Below, in pieces: positions 6,952-14,336 of a DNA stretch of 64,000 nt (position 1 is the stretch's first letter; every line of letters starts with the position of its first letter). Under the pieces are notes generated by a model that saw nothing but the letters and a program-made list of their open reading frames with translations, had not been told where the DNA came from and did no database searches. A program made the position numbers and the translations under genes. Source of the stretch: a virus; IMG/VR virus record IMGVR_UViG_3300037137_001341, positions 52,238 to 116,237 of that record. The stretch is one strand, 5' to 3'.

Positions 6952-9146
6952 GGGGAGCAGCGCACTTCGGCCCACTGGATCTCTCCCACGCACCTGAGCG
7001 CGGGGGCTCCGCCTGGGAGCACGACACTGAACGTGATCTCGTGGGCCGCCGTCGCTACCGCCGTCATCGTGACTCCGAGCGCCCCAGGATCTAGCCCACC
7101 GGACGCTACGGATGCGTCCACCACGGCGCCTCCCTCGTCATGTGCCAGGACGTCGAACCAGATCGACTGCCGTTGCGTGGATGGCGCCGCACTCTCCGCG
7201 ACGATCAGCATGACGCGGAAGGTGTACGCGAAGTGGTCCCGCGTCAGGAACGGCTTCACCGTGAAGTTGGTGAGGATCCCGACTACGCTCGGGCCGGCGG
7301 GAGTGAGCCGTCCCATAACCACGGTGCCCGACTGACAGCCGCCGTCCGCGCCGAAGCGCGGACCGCCACCGAGTACATGCCCGGACTCTTGCATCGAGTA
7401 GCCGTCCTCTCCGCCCGCATGGGAAGCGAACGCGGTCGACGTGCTGTTCTGGCCCTGCGCGTGGGAGTCGTTACCGCTTGCCGTGCACGAGATACCCTCG
7501 GCGTGCGAGTTACTGCCGCTTGCCAGTGCGCTCGCGCCCTCGGCGTGGCTCGCGATGCCCTGCGCAACGCTGTGGAATCCCTCGGCATGTGACGTAGGAC
7601 CGGACGCGACGCTCGTGTCTCCTTCGGCATGAGAGTTCAGACCACTGGCGATCGTTGTGATGCCTTCCGCGTGGGCATTATCCCCACTTGCAAGAGCGCT
7701 GTTCCCTTCGGCGTGCGAACGATCCCCCTGAGCGTTGCATGCGTCGCCTTCGGCGTGAGAAGCGAAACCGCTAGCAGATCCGCTGCTGCCCTCTACGTGC
7801 GAGTTCACGCCAAGGCTCTGTCCGGCCGATCCCTCGGCATGTGAGTTCGCTCCCTGCGCCAGTGTTCCTACACCCTCGGAGTGAGAGTTCCCTCCCGTCG
7901 CCTGCGTCGCGTTGCCCTCGGCGTGAGACACCTGACCGAGCGCTTGCGTCGAGCTTCCTTCGGAGTGCGAGAAGTCTCCTACGGCATGCGTCGAGAGCCC
8001 TTCGGCATGTGCCGAGTCACCGTTCGCCAGAGTCGCACTGCCCTCGGCGTGGGATGATGGCCCGTTCGCATGCGCCTGGAGGCCCTCGGAGTGAGACTGC
8101 AGGCCGTTGGCCTGCGTCTGCCTTCCTTCGGCATGAGCGAAGTTCGCCGTCGCCTGCGACTGGACGCCTTCAGCGTGCGATGCCTCACCGCTCGCGACCG
8201 TCGAGTGCCCCTCAGAATGTGACGAGAGCCCGGATGCCAGTGATGCCGTTCCCTCGGCATGTGACGCGACCCCAGATGCTGTCGTGAAGTTCGGGCCTTC
8301 GCCCTGCCCCTCGGCGTGGCTGTTCGTCCCGGTCGCTCTCGTAAGGTGGTTCTCCGCGTGAGATCGGGTGCCGCTCGCGAGGGTCTGCTCGCCCTCCGCG
8401 TGAGAGTGGTCCCCGCTCGCCGTACAGGACGCTCCCTCGGCGTGTGACACGTCTCCGCTGGCCGTGCTGTCGGCCCCCTCGGCGTGCGAGTGCCTGCCGG
8501 TGGCATCACAGGACACGCCCTCGGCGTGCGAGTTCTCGCCGCTGGCGATCGATAGTTGCCCTTCGGCATGTGACCGCAGACCGCTCGCCTGGGTCTGAGT
8601 TCCCTCGCAGTGGGACGCCTCGCCGCTCGCCGTCGAGTTGAGGCCCGTGGCGAAACTCGCGTGCCCGCTGGCCGTCGTCCCGTCGTTCTCGGCACATGCG
8701 TACAGACCGGTAATCGTGACGTTGTTCTTGACGCAGCCCTCCACGATCGGGCCGGCTATAAGCGTCCCGAAGATCACCAGCCCCATCACTCGTTGGCCCT
8801 TCGCCGCTCCGGCGATCTGGACATCGAGGATTGGGTCCGTGATTGTGAGCGCCTCGATCTGCTTCTGCAGATCCTCGGCAGTCGCTGCGAGCAGGATCCG
8901 CAGGTTGTCGATGTTCGCCCCGCCGACCATATTGGACCGGTCAGCGCCCTCGACCTCCAGGAAGAACATGTGCCCGTCGCCCGCGCCCGTGAGCGTGATG
9001 GATGCGACGGTCGAGTTCGGGAGAGCCTCAAACAGAGGAACTATTTTTGCGAGTATCTGCGCCCCCATGTCTTCCGCTGTTGCAGACTGAATTACCGCGC
9101 TTATCGCATTGGCGGTACCACCGAGGATTGTTCCGTATCTCGACAT
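6948..9146 (-). CDS. Fibre/adhesin with 30 YadA-type head repeats, 732 aa
   Basis: Residues 1-146 form an N-terminal domain containing GAGDGHMFFLEVEG and AGAAKGQRVMGL. Residues 147-571 are 30 copies of a 14-residue repeat of the form SHAEGxxxxASGxx, one carrying a 5-residue insertion. Such repeats are known from YadA-like trimeric autotransporter heads and phage fibres and fold as a left-handed trimeric beta-roll. Residues 572-732 form a beta-rich tip. It probably acts in host-receptor binding. SD AAGGAG lies 8 bases before ATG 9146. The N-terminal domain shares motifs with the protein at 48948-49703. Confidence 0.85.
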   Translation of the reverse strand: MSRYGTILGGTANAISAVIQSATAEDMGAQILAKIVPLFEALPNSTVASITLTGAGDGHMFFLEVEGADRSNMVGGANIDNLRILLAATAEDLQKQIEALTITDPILDVQIAGAAKGQRVMGLVIFGTLIAGPIVEGCVKNNVTITGLYACAENDGTTASGHASFATGLNSTASGEASHCEGTQTQASGLRSHAEGQLSIASGENSHAEGVSCDATGRHSHAEGADSTASGDVSHAEGASCTASGDHSHAEGEQTLASGTRSHAENHLTRATGTNSHAEGQGEGPNFTTASGVASHAEGTASLASGLSSHSEGHSTVASGEASHAEGVQSQATANFAHAEGRQTQANGLQSHSEGLQAHANGPSSHAEGSATLANGDSAHAEGLSTHAVGDFSHSEGSSTQALGQVSHAEGNATQATGGNSHSEGVGTLAQGANSHAEGSAGQSLGVNSHVEGSSGSASGFASHAEGDACNAQGDRSHAEGNSALASGDNAHAEGITTIASGLNSHAEGDTSVASGPTSHAEGFHSVAQGIASHAEGASALASGSNSHAEGISCTASGNDSHAQGQNSTSTAFASHAGGEDGYSMQESGHVLGGGPRFGADGGCQSGTVVMGRLTPAGPSVVGILTNFTVKPFLTRDHFAYTFRVMLIVAESAAPSTQRQSIWFDVLAHDEGGAVVDASVASGGLDPGALGVTMTAVATAAHEITFSVVLPGGAPALRCVGEIQWAEVRCSP
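7434..8708 (-). repeat. 30 tandem 42-bp coding repeats (YadA head type)
   Basis: Within the fibre gene, 14-codon units with invariant Ser-His-x-Glu-Gly and x-Ala-x-Gly positions repeat 30 times. The DNA copies differ at many positions, especially third positions, so the array is old or under recombination-limiting divergence. Unit 9 has five extra codons. Confidence 0.9.
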
Positions 9147-9158
9147 GTTCGTTCTCCT

Positions 9159-9434
9159 TCAGTCCGCAAATAGCTTCGTTCGCTTCTGGATCTGCTTCAC
9201 GGCGATGCCCGCGATGAGCGAGACCACCACAGCCGTCGTGACCGAGATGAACAGTGGGCGACGGTACCAGACAACCTTGCCGTCGCGACACCCGTCACAT
9301 GACGGATGATCGTCTGGGCCTACGCAGACGACGCAATCGCCGTCCTTCAGATACGTGCACTCGGGGCACGTGACCAGGGCCATGCGCGTTTGCACCTGGC
9401 CGGTCGCAGTCGGGTAACCCACGTAGCCGATCAT
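9159..9434 (-). CDS. Tail-anchored small protein with Cys pairs, 91 aa
   Basis: Three CxxC pairs (residues 23/26, 34/37, 46/49: CPEC, CVVC, CDGC) precede one membrane helix at about 61-79 and a basic C-terminus (QIQKRTK). The Cys pairs could bind zinc or form disulfides. Topology suggests anchoring by the C-terminus. ATG 9434 follows the upstream stop with a 3-base gap. No family recognised. Confidence 0.75.
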   Translation of the reverse strand: MIGYVGYPTATGQVQTRMALVTCPECTYLKDGDCVVCVGPDDHPSCDGCRDGKVVWYRRPLFISVTTAVVVSLIAGIAVKQIQKRTKLFAD

Positions 9435-9437
9435 GGG

Positions 9438-9761
9438 TCAGTCCTCGTCGTCGTCGTCCTCGTGACGCTCGCACCACTCGATGAAGCCGGCGATGGCGTC
9501 GAGGATGGTCTCGTAGCCGTCGTCGATCCGCAGGTGCTTCCTGAACTCTTCGCCTGACTTCAGGTCGACCTCTCGGATCTCGTAGCCACACGTCCTCGAC
9601 TCGTCGTTCGCTCCAGCGCCCTTCTCCCAGAAGAACGTGACGGCGACGTCCTCGCGACCGAGACAATCCTCGGCGCGCTCCGTCATGGCCTCCAGAAGCT
9701 CCGTGCCGACCTCGGCGTCTTCGAGGTAGTCCTCTTGGGGCAGGTGGTTGTTCGCGCGCAT
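9438..9761 (-). CDS. Unknown acidic soluble protein, 107 aa
   Basis: MRANNHLPQEDYLEDAEVG, mixed helix/strand, and a C-terminal acidic run (ERHEDDDDED). No membrane helix, which is unusual among its neighbours. No family recognised. Confidence 0.7.
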   Translation of the reverse strand: MRANNHLPQEDYLEDAEVGTELLEAMTERAEDCLGREDVAVTFFWEKGAGANDESRTCGYEIREVDLKSGEEFRKHLRIDDGYETILDAIAGFIEWCERHEDDDDED

Positions 9762-9767
9762 GGACGC

Positions 9768-10424
9768 CTACCGGCCTCTCGCTCGCGATTCGTGCTGCGC
9801 CTTCAGCTTCAGCCTGTACCGCTCTCCGGCTGCGAGCCTACTCTGATGCTTCTCGTAGGCACTCGTGTAGTCCGACGGTGAACGGGGGCGGTGCTTGTGC
9901 TGATGCGACTCCCACGCCATGTACTCGGCCGGTGAGCGGTGCATGTTCTCCTCGTACCCCTCCCCAGGCACGTAGTACTCGTACTCGGCGATGCCGCGCT
10001 TCCCGAGCCTTCGCTCTCCCTTGCGCGACTTGCGCCTCCCTCGCCGTTGCCGATGCCAGTCGTCGCCTGGCTTCCGCGGCGCTTCCCTGCCACGCTGGTG
10101 CCGCTTGTTCGGCGTGAGCTTCTTCTGCCCCCACCAGGCGTACCCGAACAGGAGCCCGAGCCCGATGCCGAGCGCAACACCGCCAGCGACCACGCCCCAC
10201 GACGTCTCCTTGTACGTCGCCTCCGGGTCGGCCCCGAGCGCTGCCCAGTGCGGCAGGAAGTCATCCTCCCCCGGGATGCTCTGCCCGAGCCCGCCGATGC
10301 CAACGCGCATGGGGCCCGCACGCAGCGGGTTGATGCCCCAGCCCGGCACCGGCGCGTTCTGCCAGCCAGGCGTCGCGACGGCAAGCTCGTGGTAGTCGGC
10401 GTCAGGCACGTTCCAGTACGACAT
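9768..10424 (-). CDS. Single-pass membrane protein with basic cytosolic-type tail, 218 aa
   Basis: N-terminal soluble part (MSYWNVPDADYHELAVA), a GIGGLGQ motif near residue 43, one membrane helix at about 76-98 and then a 115-residue very basic region rich in Arg, Lys and His (HRQRRGRRKSRKGERRLGK). The basic part could contact DNA inside a virion. Start ATG 10424 has SD GAAGGAG. The N-terminal M-S-Y and the GLG motif are shared with many neighbours. Confidence 0.75.
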   Translation of the reverse strand: MSYWNVPDADYHELAVATPGWQNAPVPGWGINPLRAGPMRVGIGGLGQSIPGEDDFLPHWAALGADPEATYKETSWGVVAGGVALGIGLGLLFGYAWWGQKKLTPNKRHQRGREAPRKPGDDWHRQRRGRRKSRKGERRLGKRGIAEYEYYVPGEGYEENMHRSPAEYMAWESHQHKHRPRSPSDYTSAYEKHQSRLAAGERYRLKLKAQHESRARGR

Positions 10425-10563
10425 CGTCTTCTCCTTCGTCCGACGCCATCGCGGGCACCGGGATCGTGTCCCGTTCGTTGTCGACGACCACGCCCCACTC
10501 CCAGGGGGAGGAGGCAAAGTCTTCCTGCGGCTCCTGGTTCTCCTGGTCGGGGTCCGGCGGCAT
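10402..10563 (-). CDS. Small acidic protein, 53 aa
   Basis: Starts MPPDPDQENQEPQEDFASS and ends GEDDVVLERA. It fills the space between two clear genes and overlaps the start of the next gene by 23 bases. Acidic and Pro/Gln-rich, no membrane helix. It is short enough that the call rests mainly on position and reading-frame continuity. Confidence 0.5.
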   Translation of the reverse strand: MPPDPDQENQEPQEDFASSPWEWGVVVDNERDTIPVPAMASDEGEDDVVLERA

Positions 10564-10595
10564 GTGCCCCAGTCTACATGCCCCCTGGGCGCGAG

Positions 10596-10832
10596 TCACC
10601 TGCGGCCCCGCATCCACCAGGCTCCCAGGCCCACGGCCATGACCACCGCGGCGGAGATGACCACGGCGCCCCGCATGACGGCCATGTTGATGGCCGGCTG
10701 GGCCTGGTCCGAGGCGTCGTTGACCAGGGCCTCCATGGGCAGCGTGATCTCCGTGTCCTTCCCCCAGGGGAGGGGCAGGTCCACGAGGTACGTGATCGTC
10801 TTGCCGGGGCCGGCACCCATCGCTCGGTACAT
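10596..10832 (-). CDS. Tail-anchored membrane protein, short paralogue, 78 aa
   Basis: MYRAMGAGPGKTITYLV, then PLPWGKDTEITLPMEALV, then a membrane helix at about 54-73 ending in AWWMRGRR. The gene at 11074-11460 has the same GAGPG, PWGKDTEI and GLxAWW blocks but an extra ~45-residue helical insert. The two are clear paralogues. Family otherwise unknown; a virion membrane protein is the likely role from context. Confidence 0.75.
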   Translation of the reverse strand: MYRAMGAGPGKTITYLVDLPLPWGKDTEITLPMEALVNDASDQAQPAINMAVMRGAVVISAAVVMAVGLGAWWMRGRR

Positions 10833-10835
10833 GAG

Positions 10836-11069
10836 TCATTCCTCCGGTGGCGCGCCCGGAGGCACCCACCACGCTTCGACATCACAGTCGACGTCGCGCC
10901 ATCGCTGCTTGGTCACGCAGCCTCTGAGGAAGGCGTCCGTCTTCATGTGGGAGTCGAAGTACCCCTCCGCCTCCTCGCGCGTGTCACCCGCGAACACGTG
11001 TCTCACGATCGGATAGTCGTGCCCGCCGCCAGGCTCGTAGATGTCGACGACGAGACGCCACGCATGCAC
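10836..11069 (-). CDS. Unknown small soluble protein, 77 aa
   Basis: GTG start at 11069 (MHAWRLVVDIYEPGGGH). A distinctive middle part, HVFAGDTREEAEGYFDSHMK, is followed by FLRGCVTKQRW. It has an alpha/beta look and no membrane helix, and lies between the two paralogous membrane proteins. No family I can name. Confidence 0.7.
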   Translation of the reverse strand: MHAWRLVVDIYEPGGGHDYPIVRHVFAGDTREEAEGYFDSHMKTDAFLRGCVTKQRWRDVDCDVEAWWVPPGAPPEE

Positions 11070-11073
11070 CGCG

Positions 11074-11460
11074 CTACACGCCCTTCTTGATCCACCAGGC
11101 AGCGAGGCCGACCGAGAGGACCACCATGCCGGCGATGCCGAGCGCGGCCTTGATCGCGTCGTCCTTGACCATGTCGACCTTGGCGAACGTGATCTCCATC
11201 TGCTTCGCGATCTCGGGACGGATCACCTCGTCCATCACCTTCTTCACGAGCTTCGGCCCGTAGAGGTTCGCCTCGTCCTCCATGTCGTTGATGAGCTTCG
11301 TCTCCAGCGCGTTGATGTCCGGCGTGAGCGAAGCCCACGTGTCGGCGACCATCGCGTCGACCGGCACGACGATCTCCGTGTCCTTGCCCCACGGAAACGG
11401 CGCGTCGACCTTGTAGGTCTTCGTGGGACCGGGGCCTGCGCCGACGCCGTGGTAGCTCAC
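11074..11460 (-). CDS. Tail-anchored membrane protein, long paralogue, 128 aa
   Basis: GTG 11460 overlaps the upstream stop (GTGA) and gives VSYHGVGAGPGPTKTYKVD. Blocks PFPWGKDTEIVVPVDAM and GLAAWWIKKGV match the shorter paralogue at 10596-10832. Between them lies a helical insert with DEANLYGPKLVKKVMDEVI. The membrane helix is at about 105-123. It was probably derived by duplication of the neighbour. Confidence 0.8.
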   Translation of the reverse strand: MSYHGVGAGPGPTKTYKVDAPFPWGKDTEIVVPVDAMVADTWASLTPDINALETKLINDMEDEANLYGPKLVKKVMDEVIRPEIAKQMEITFAKVDMVKDDAIKAALGIAGMVVLSVGLAAWWIKKGV

Positions 11461-12098
11461 GCTGCCGCCTTCTGCTCGTACTCCCGCCGCAAGACCTCGT
11501 AGGCCACGTTGAACTTCTTCAGTCGCTCGACGTTCAATGCGCGCTGCCGATCGCTCTGCGGCCGGTCGGCGTTGTACTTCAACACGAGCTTCCGGTACTG
11601 CCGCTTGATCTGCTCCCAGTTCGAGCGCGGCGGCATCTTCAGCGCCTTGAGCGCCATCGCCACGGACATGCCGCCGGGAGCCTGCTGCGCCGGAGGCGGC
11701 GGGGATTCCTGACGGCCGTTGGTCCATCCCTCGGCGCGCTTCCTGGCCTTCGTCTCCCCGATGCAGACCTCGCAGATCGCGTCCGCCATGTAGTCCACGC
11801 GGGAATGTGCCAGGCAGCACGGGCGCCCGCACACGTCGCACTTCACGACCGCGTACGACCGGCAGGCTCGGGGTCTCCCGGTGCTCACGTCGGGCGAGGC
11901 GCAGGGCGTGGGGGACATGACGGCGAACGTCCACTTCGAGAGCGCGTTCTTCGTGAGATGCGAGCCCCACTCCTTCAGCTGTTCGGCGACCTCCTGAGCG
12001 GCGGTCGAGCTAGCGCCAAGGTTCTGCGCCATGACGGACGCGAACGTCTCCCACGGGATCTCTGCGGTGGCCCGCTTGAGGCGCTCGAAGAGATCCAT
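11457..12098 (-). CDS. J-domain-like protein with zinc finger, 213 aa
   Basis: The C-terminal 65 residues (MALKALKMPPRSNWEQIKRQ, then RKLVLKYNADRPQS and LKKFNVAYEVLRREYEQK) follow the helix II-loop-helix III pattern of DnaJ J-domains. The HPD tripeptide that triggers Hsp70 ATPase is replaced by NAD. Upstream, KCDVCGRPCCLAHS and ICEVCIGE form a zinc-finger-like Cys/His set. The N-terminal 80 residues are helical. Loss of HPD suggests it does not stimulate DnaK and may compete or act as an assembly factor. ATG 12098 chosen by clear coding start MDLFERLKRATAE. Confidence 0.7.
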   Translation of the reverse strand: MDLFERLKRATAEIPWETFASVMAQNLGASSTAAQEVAEQLKEWGSHLTKNALSKWTFAVMSPTPCASPDVSTGRPRACRSYAVVKCDVCGRPCCLAHSRVDYMADAICEVCIGETKARKRAEGWTNGRQESPPPPAQQAPGGMSVAMALKALKMPPRSNWEQIKRQYRKLVLKYNADRPQSDRQRALNVERLKKFNVAYEVLRREYEQKAAA

Positions 12099-12105
12099 CT
12101 GGCGC

Positions 12106-12801
12106 CTACGCCGCGGCAGCCGGCCGCGTCGCGTAGAAGGCGCCGAGACCGAGCACGGCCCCGATGCCCACGCCGGCCGCCATGCCCATCGGCTTGGTCT
12201 TCTTCCACAGGACGGCACCGAGGAGCCCCGCGACCGCGCCGCCACCGGCGTACATCGCGAGGTTCTTCTTGTCGTCATCCGTGAGCGGAGCCGCCGAGCC
12301 GAGACCGCGCAGATGACCACTGTGAACGACGGGGCGACGGGGAGGCCGCCGGCGCACCCTGCCGAGCCCGGCCGTAGCGCCTGCGTTGTACCAGGCGATC
12401 AGCGCCTTCTGGAAGCCGGCGTTCATGTGTGACCAGTCGTAGTCCGACAGAGACTCTGTCACATCGACGAGCATCATGTCGCACGAGTCCAGCTGGTTGA
12501 ACCGACCGAGCCCGTGCGCCTGACCCTTGTACGCAGACACGGTACACACGGAGATCCACCGTCCTGTATCCGTGTCGGTGTACCCACCGGTGTACCAGTG
12601 GTAGAGCGTGCTGCGGAATGTGTCCGGCAGCGCTTCCCACTCGCTGTCGTCCATGGCTTCCACTGCCGCGACGAGAGCCGCGTCCGTCCCGTCGCTCTTG
12701 TTGTACTGGCCGACGCCGCTGAAGTACTCGCCCATGCCCTTCATCCCGGGCGGCTTGTACGCGAAAAACTCACCCATTCCTGCTGGTGCTTGCTTGTACA
12801 T
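12106..12801 (-). CDS. Membrane protein with GMGEFF/GMGEYF motifs, 231 aa
   Basis: The N-terminus MYKQAPAGMGEFFAYKPPG is followed by GMGEYFSGVGQYN. The same G-x-G-E-(Y/F)-F motif occurs three times in the 837-aa protein at 21148-23661. Residues 35-165 are a soluble helical domain with two Cys. Two membrane helices lie at about 181-199 and 206-224. GLG motifs occur at residues 97, 145 and 166. Probably a virion membrane protein. Confidence 0.75.
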   Translation of the reverse strand: MYKQAPAGMGEFFAYKPPGMKGMGEYFSGVGQYNKSDGTDAALVAAVEAMDDSEWEALPDTFRSTLYHWYTGGYTDTDTGRWISVCTVSAYKGQAHGLGRFNQLDSCDMMLVDVTESLSDYDWSHMNAGFQKALIAWYNAGATAGLGRVRRRPPRRPVVHSGHLRGLGSAAPLTDDDKKNLAMYAGGGAVAGLLGAVLWKKTKPMGMAAGVGIGAVLGLGAFYATRPAAAA

Positions 12802-12806
12802 TGGAG

Positions 12807-13856
12807 TTACCTCTTCCTTCGTAGAACGAGTGCGATCCCGAGCAGCGCCACAGCGCCGAGCCCATACATCGCCATGGTGCTCATCATCGGCGCGCTCGCG
12901 CCCCCGGTGTCCACCCGCGTGCCCTTCGTCTTGTCGGCCAGCGACAAGTACGGAGGCAGCACCGGGCCGCCGCCGCCAGCGAACCAGGCGTACAGGTTCG
13001 GCATCGACTTCTTCACGAAGTCCGGGCCCCCGCCCGCAGTGGTCGGAGCCGCCATGAGCCCGACCATGATCCCGATCCCAGTGGCGTTCGGGTACGTCTG
13101 CGCTCCCGCGGACGCGCTCACGGTCTTGCCGCTCATCACCGGGGACGCGGATACGATGTACTGCCAGAGCACGCTCGCCGCCGGCTCCCAGATCCCGCTG
13201 GTGTAGAAGTCGGGCGTGTAGGTCGCCTGCGCCGTCGTACTGAGCGCGAAGCCGCCGCTCGACAGCGCCATCAGCGACTTCACCTCGGCGAGCGTTGCCG
13301 CGTCACCGAGATCGAGCGTTATCCCGGTCACCGCAGCCGGCGCGCCTGCGCCGAGGCTTCCGTCATTGAACGCCCGCAGCGGGCCGAACGTGTTCATGCC
13401 CTCGTAGTGCGGCCCAAGGATCCCCTGGTTGTAGACCGAGATGGGCGTGCCACCGGCCTCGTCCGTATCTCCGAGCGAGCCATCGTTGTATGACCGCAGC
13501 GGTCCCGGCATCGAGGCGTCTGCCGGTGAGCCACCGACCACGCCGTCGGCGTACGCGAAGAGCGATCCAGCGGAGGCGTCACCGAGCCCGAGCGATCCGT
13601 CCGAGTACGCGAACAGCGGGCCAGGCATCGCGGACTCGTCCGGCGAGCCGCCGAACACGCCGTCCGAGTACGCCTGCAACGGCCCCTGCCCGAGCCCGAG
13701 CGATCCGTCCGAGTACGCGAACAACGGGCCAGGCATCTCGGCGCTTGCCGCCGAGCCCCCGACGACACCGTCGGCATATGCCTGCAGCGGGCCCTGACCC
13801 AAGCCGCCGGCGCCCTGGGTGATCTTGGTGCTTCCGAAATATGCGCCTAGCGGCAT
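12807..13856 (-). CDS. Tail-anchored protein with GPLxAYxDG repeats, 349 aa
   Basis: Eight units of about 12 residues with consensus GPLxAYxDGxxG (for example GPLFAYSDGSLG) fill residues 22-169, spaced by Ser/Gly/Glu-rich linkers. A soluble domain (170-320) follows, then a membrane helix at about 327-344 ending RRKR. The repeats resemble no family I can name and could form an extended stalk or bind a partner repeatedly. ATG 13856 is preceded by GAGGAACAC. A TAGGCT -10-like box lies upstream but without a good -35. Confidence 0.8.
   Translation of the reverse strand: MPLGAYFGSTKITQGAGGLGQGPLQAYADGVVGGSAASAEMPGPLFAYSDGSLGLGQGPLQAYSDGVFGGSPDESAMPGPLFAYSDGSLGLGDASAGSLFAYADGVVGGSPADASMPGPLRSYNDGSLGDTDEAGGTPISVYNQGILGPHYEGMNTFGPLRAFNDGSLGAGAPAAVTGITLDLGDAATLAEVKSLMALSSGGFALSTTAQATYTPDFYTSGIWEPAASVLWQYIVSASPVMSGKTVSASAGAQTYPNATGIGIMVGLMAAPTTAGGGPDFVKKSMPNLYAWFAGGGGPVLPPYLSLADKTKGTRVDTGGASAPMMSTMAMYGLGAVALLGIALVLRRKR
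13350..13793 (-). repeat. Eight GPLxAYxDG coding repeats
   Basis: The N-terminal half of the protein at 12807-13856 is made of eight imperfect units, with alternating longer (DGVVGGS) and shorter (DGSLG) forms. The alternation suggests the array grew by duplication of a two-unit block. Confidence 0.85.
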
Positions 13857-13885
13857 GTGTTCCTCGTTCCTGAGCCTACTCCGGG

Positions 13886-14113
13886 TCAGTCCCCTACGAA
13901 AGCCTCGATGCGGGGCCGCAGAAAGTACATGGCGATCCCGCCGGCTACGACGCCGACCCCGAGCCAGGCCCAGCCGGGCACACCGGCGCCGATCTCGTCC
14001 GCCCCGAGCCCAACGGCCCTCCCGAGGATCCCCATGGGGCCGCCCACGTTGTCCATCGTGGGCCCGAGCGCCTCGGCGCCAGCCGCAAGAGACCTCTTCT
14101 GCTGATCGGTCAT
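13886..14113 (-). CDS. Small single-pass membrane protein, 75 aa
   Basis: MTDQQKRSLAAGAEALG, a GLGAD motif at about residues 35-39, and a membrane helix at about 48-65 followed by LRPRIEAFVGD. ATG 14113 overlaps the upstream stop (ATGA). No family recognised; one of the series of C-terminally anchored proteins. Confidence 0.75.
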   Translation of the reverse strand: MTDQQKRSLAAGAEALGPTMDNVGGPMGILGRAVGLGADEIGAGVPGWAWLGVGVVAGGIAMYFLRPRIEAFVGD

Positions 14114-14334
14114 CGGGACCTCGGCCTCACCGGATCACGCAGCACGAAATACCCGAGCACGATCGCCACCCCGAGGAGCCCGAGCGCCATCCGGTGCGCC
14201 AGCTGCACGGTCTCCGGCGACGGCTCCGTTGGAGCATCGCCCATCGCGCCCGAGCAGCCGCAGCCGCCCACGCCGACGAGCTTGCCGGACATGTCCCCGT
14301 AGGGAGGGACACCGGCGATGGCGACCAGATTCAT
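14110..14334 (-). CDS. Small single-pass membrane protein, 74 aa
   Basis: MNLVAIAGVPPYGDMSGK, a Gly/Cys-rich stretch (VGVGGCGCSG) and a membrane helix at about 49-65 followed by a basic end (RDPVRPRSR). A GTG two codons upstream (14340) overlaps the preceding stop as GTGA and could be the real start. No family recognised. Confidence 0.7.
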   Translation of the reverse strand: MNLVAIAGVPPYGDMSGKLVGVGGCGCSGAMGDAPTEPSPETVQLAHRMALGLLGVAIVLGYFVLRDPVRPRSR

Positions 14335-14336
14335 GT

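Noticed and set aside
7434-8708. Regular ~42-bp periodic DNA that could look like a CRISPR array
   Set aside because: The period is 14 codons in an uninterrupted reading frame with conserved Ser-His-x-Glu-Gly; the copies differ between units and there are no unique spacers.
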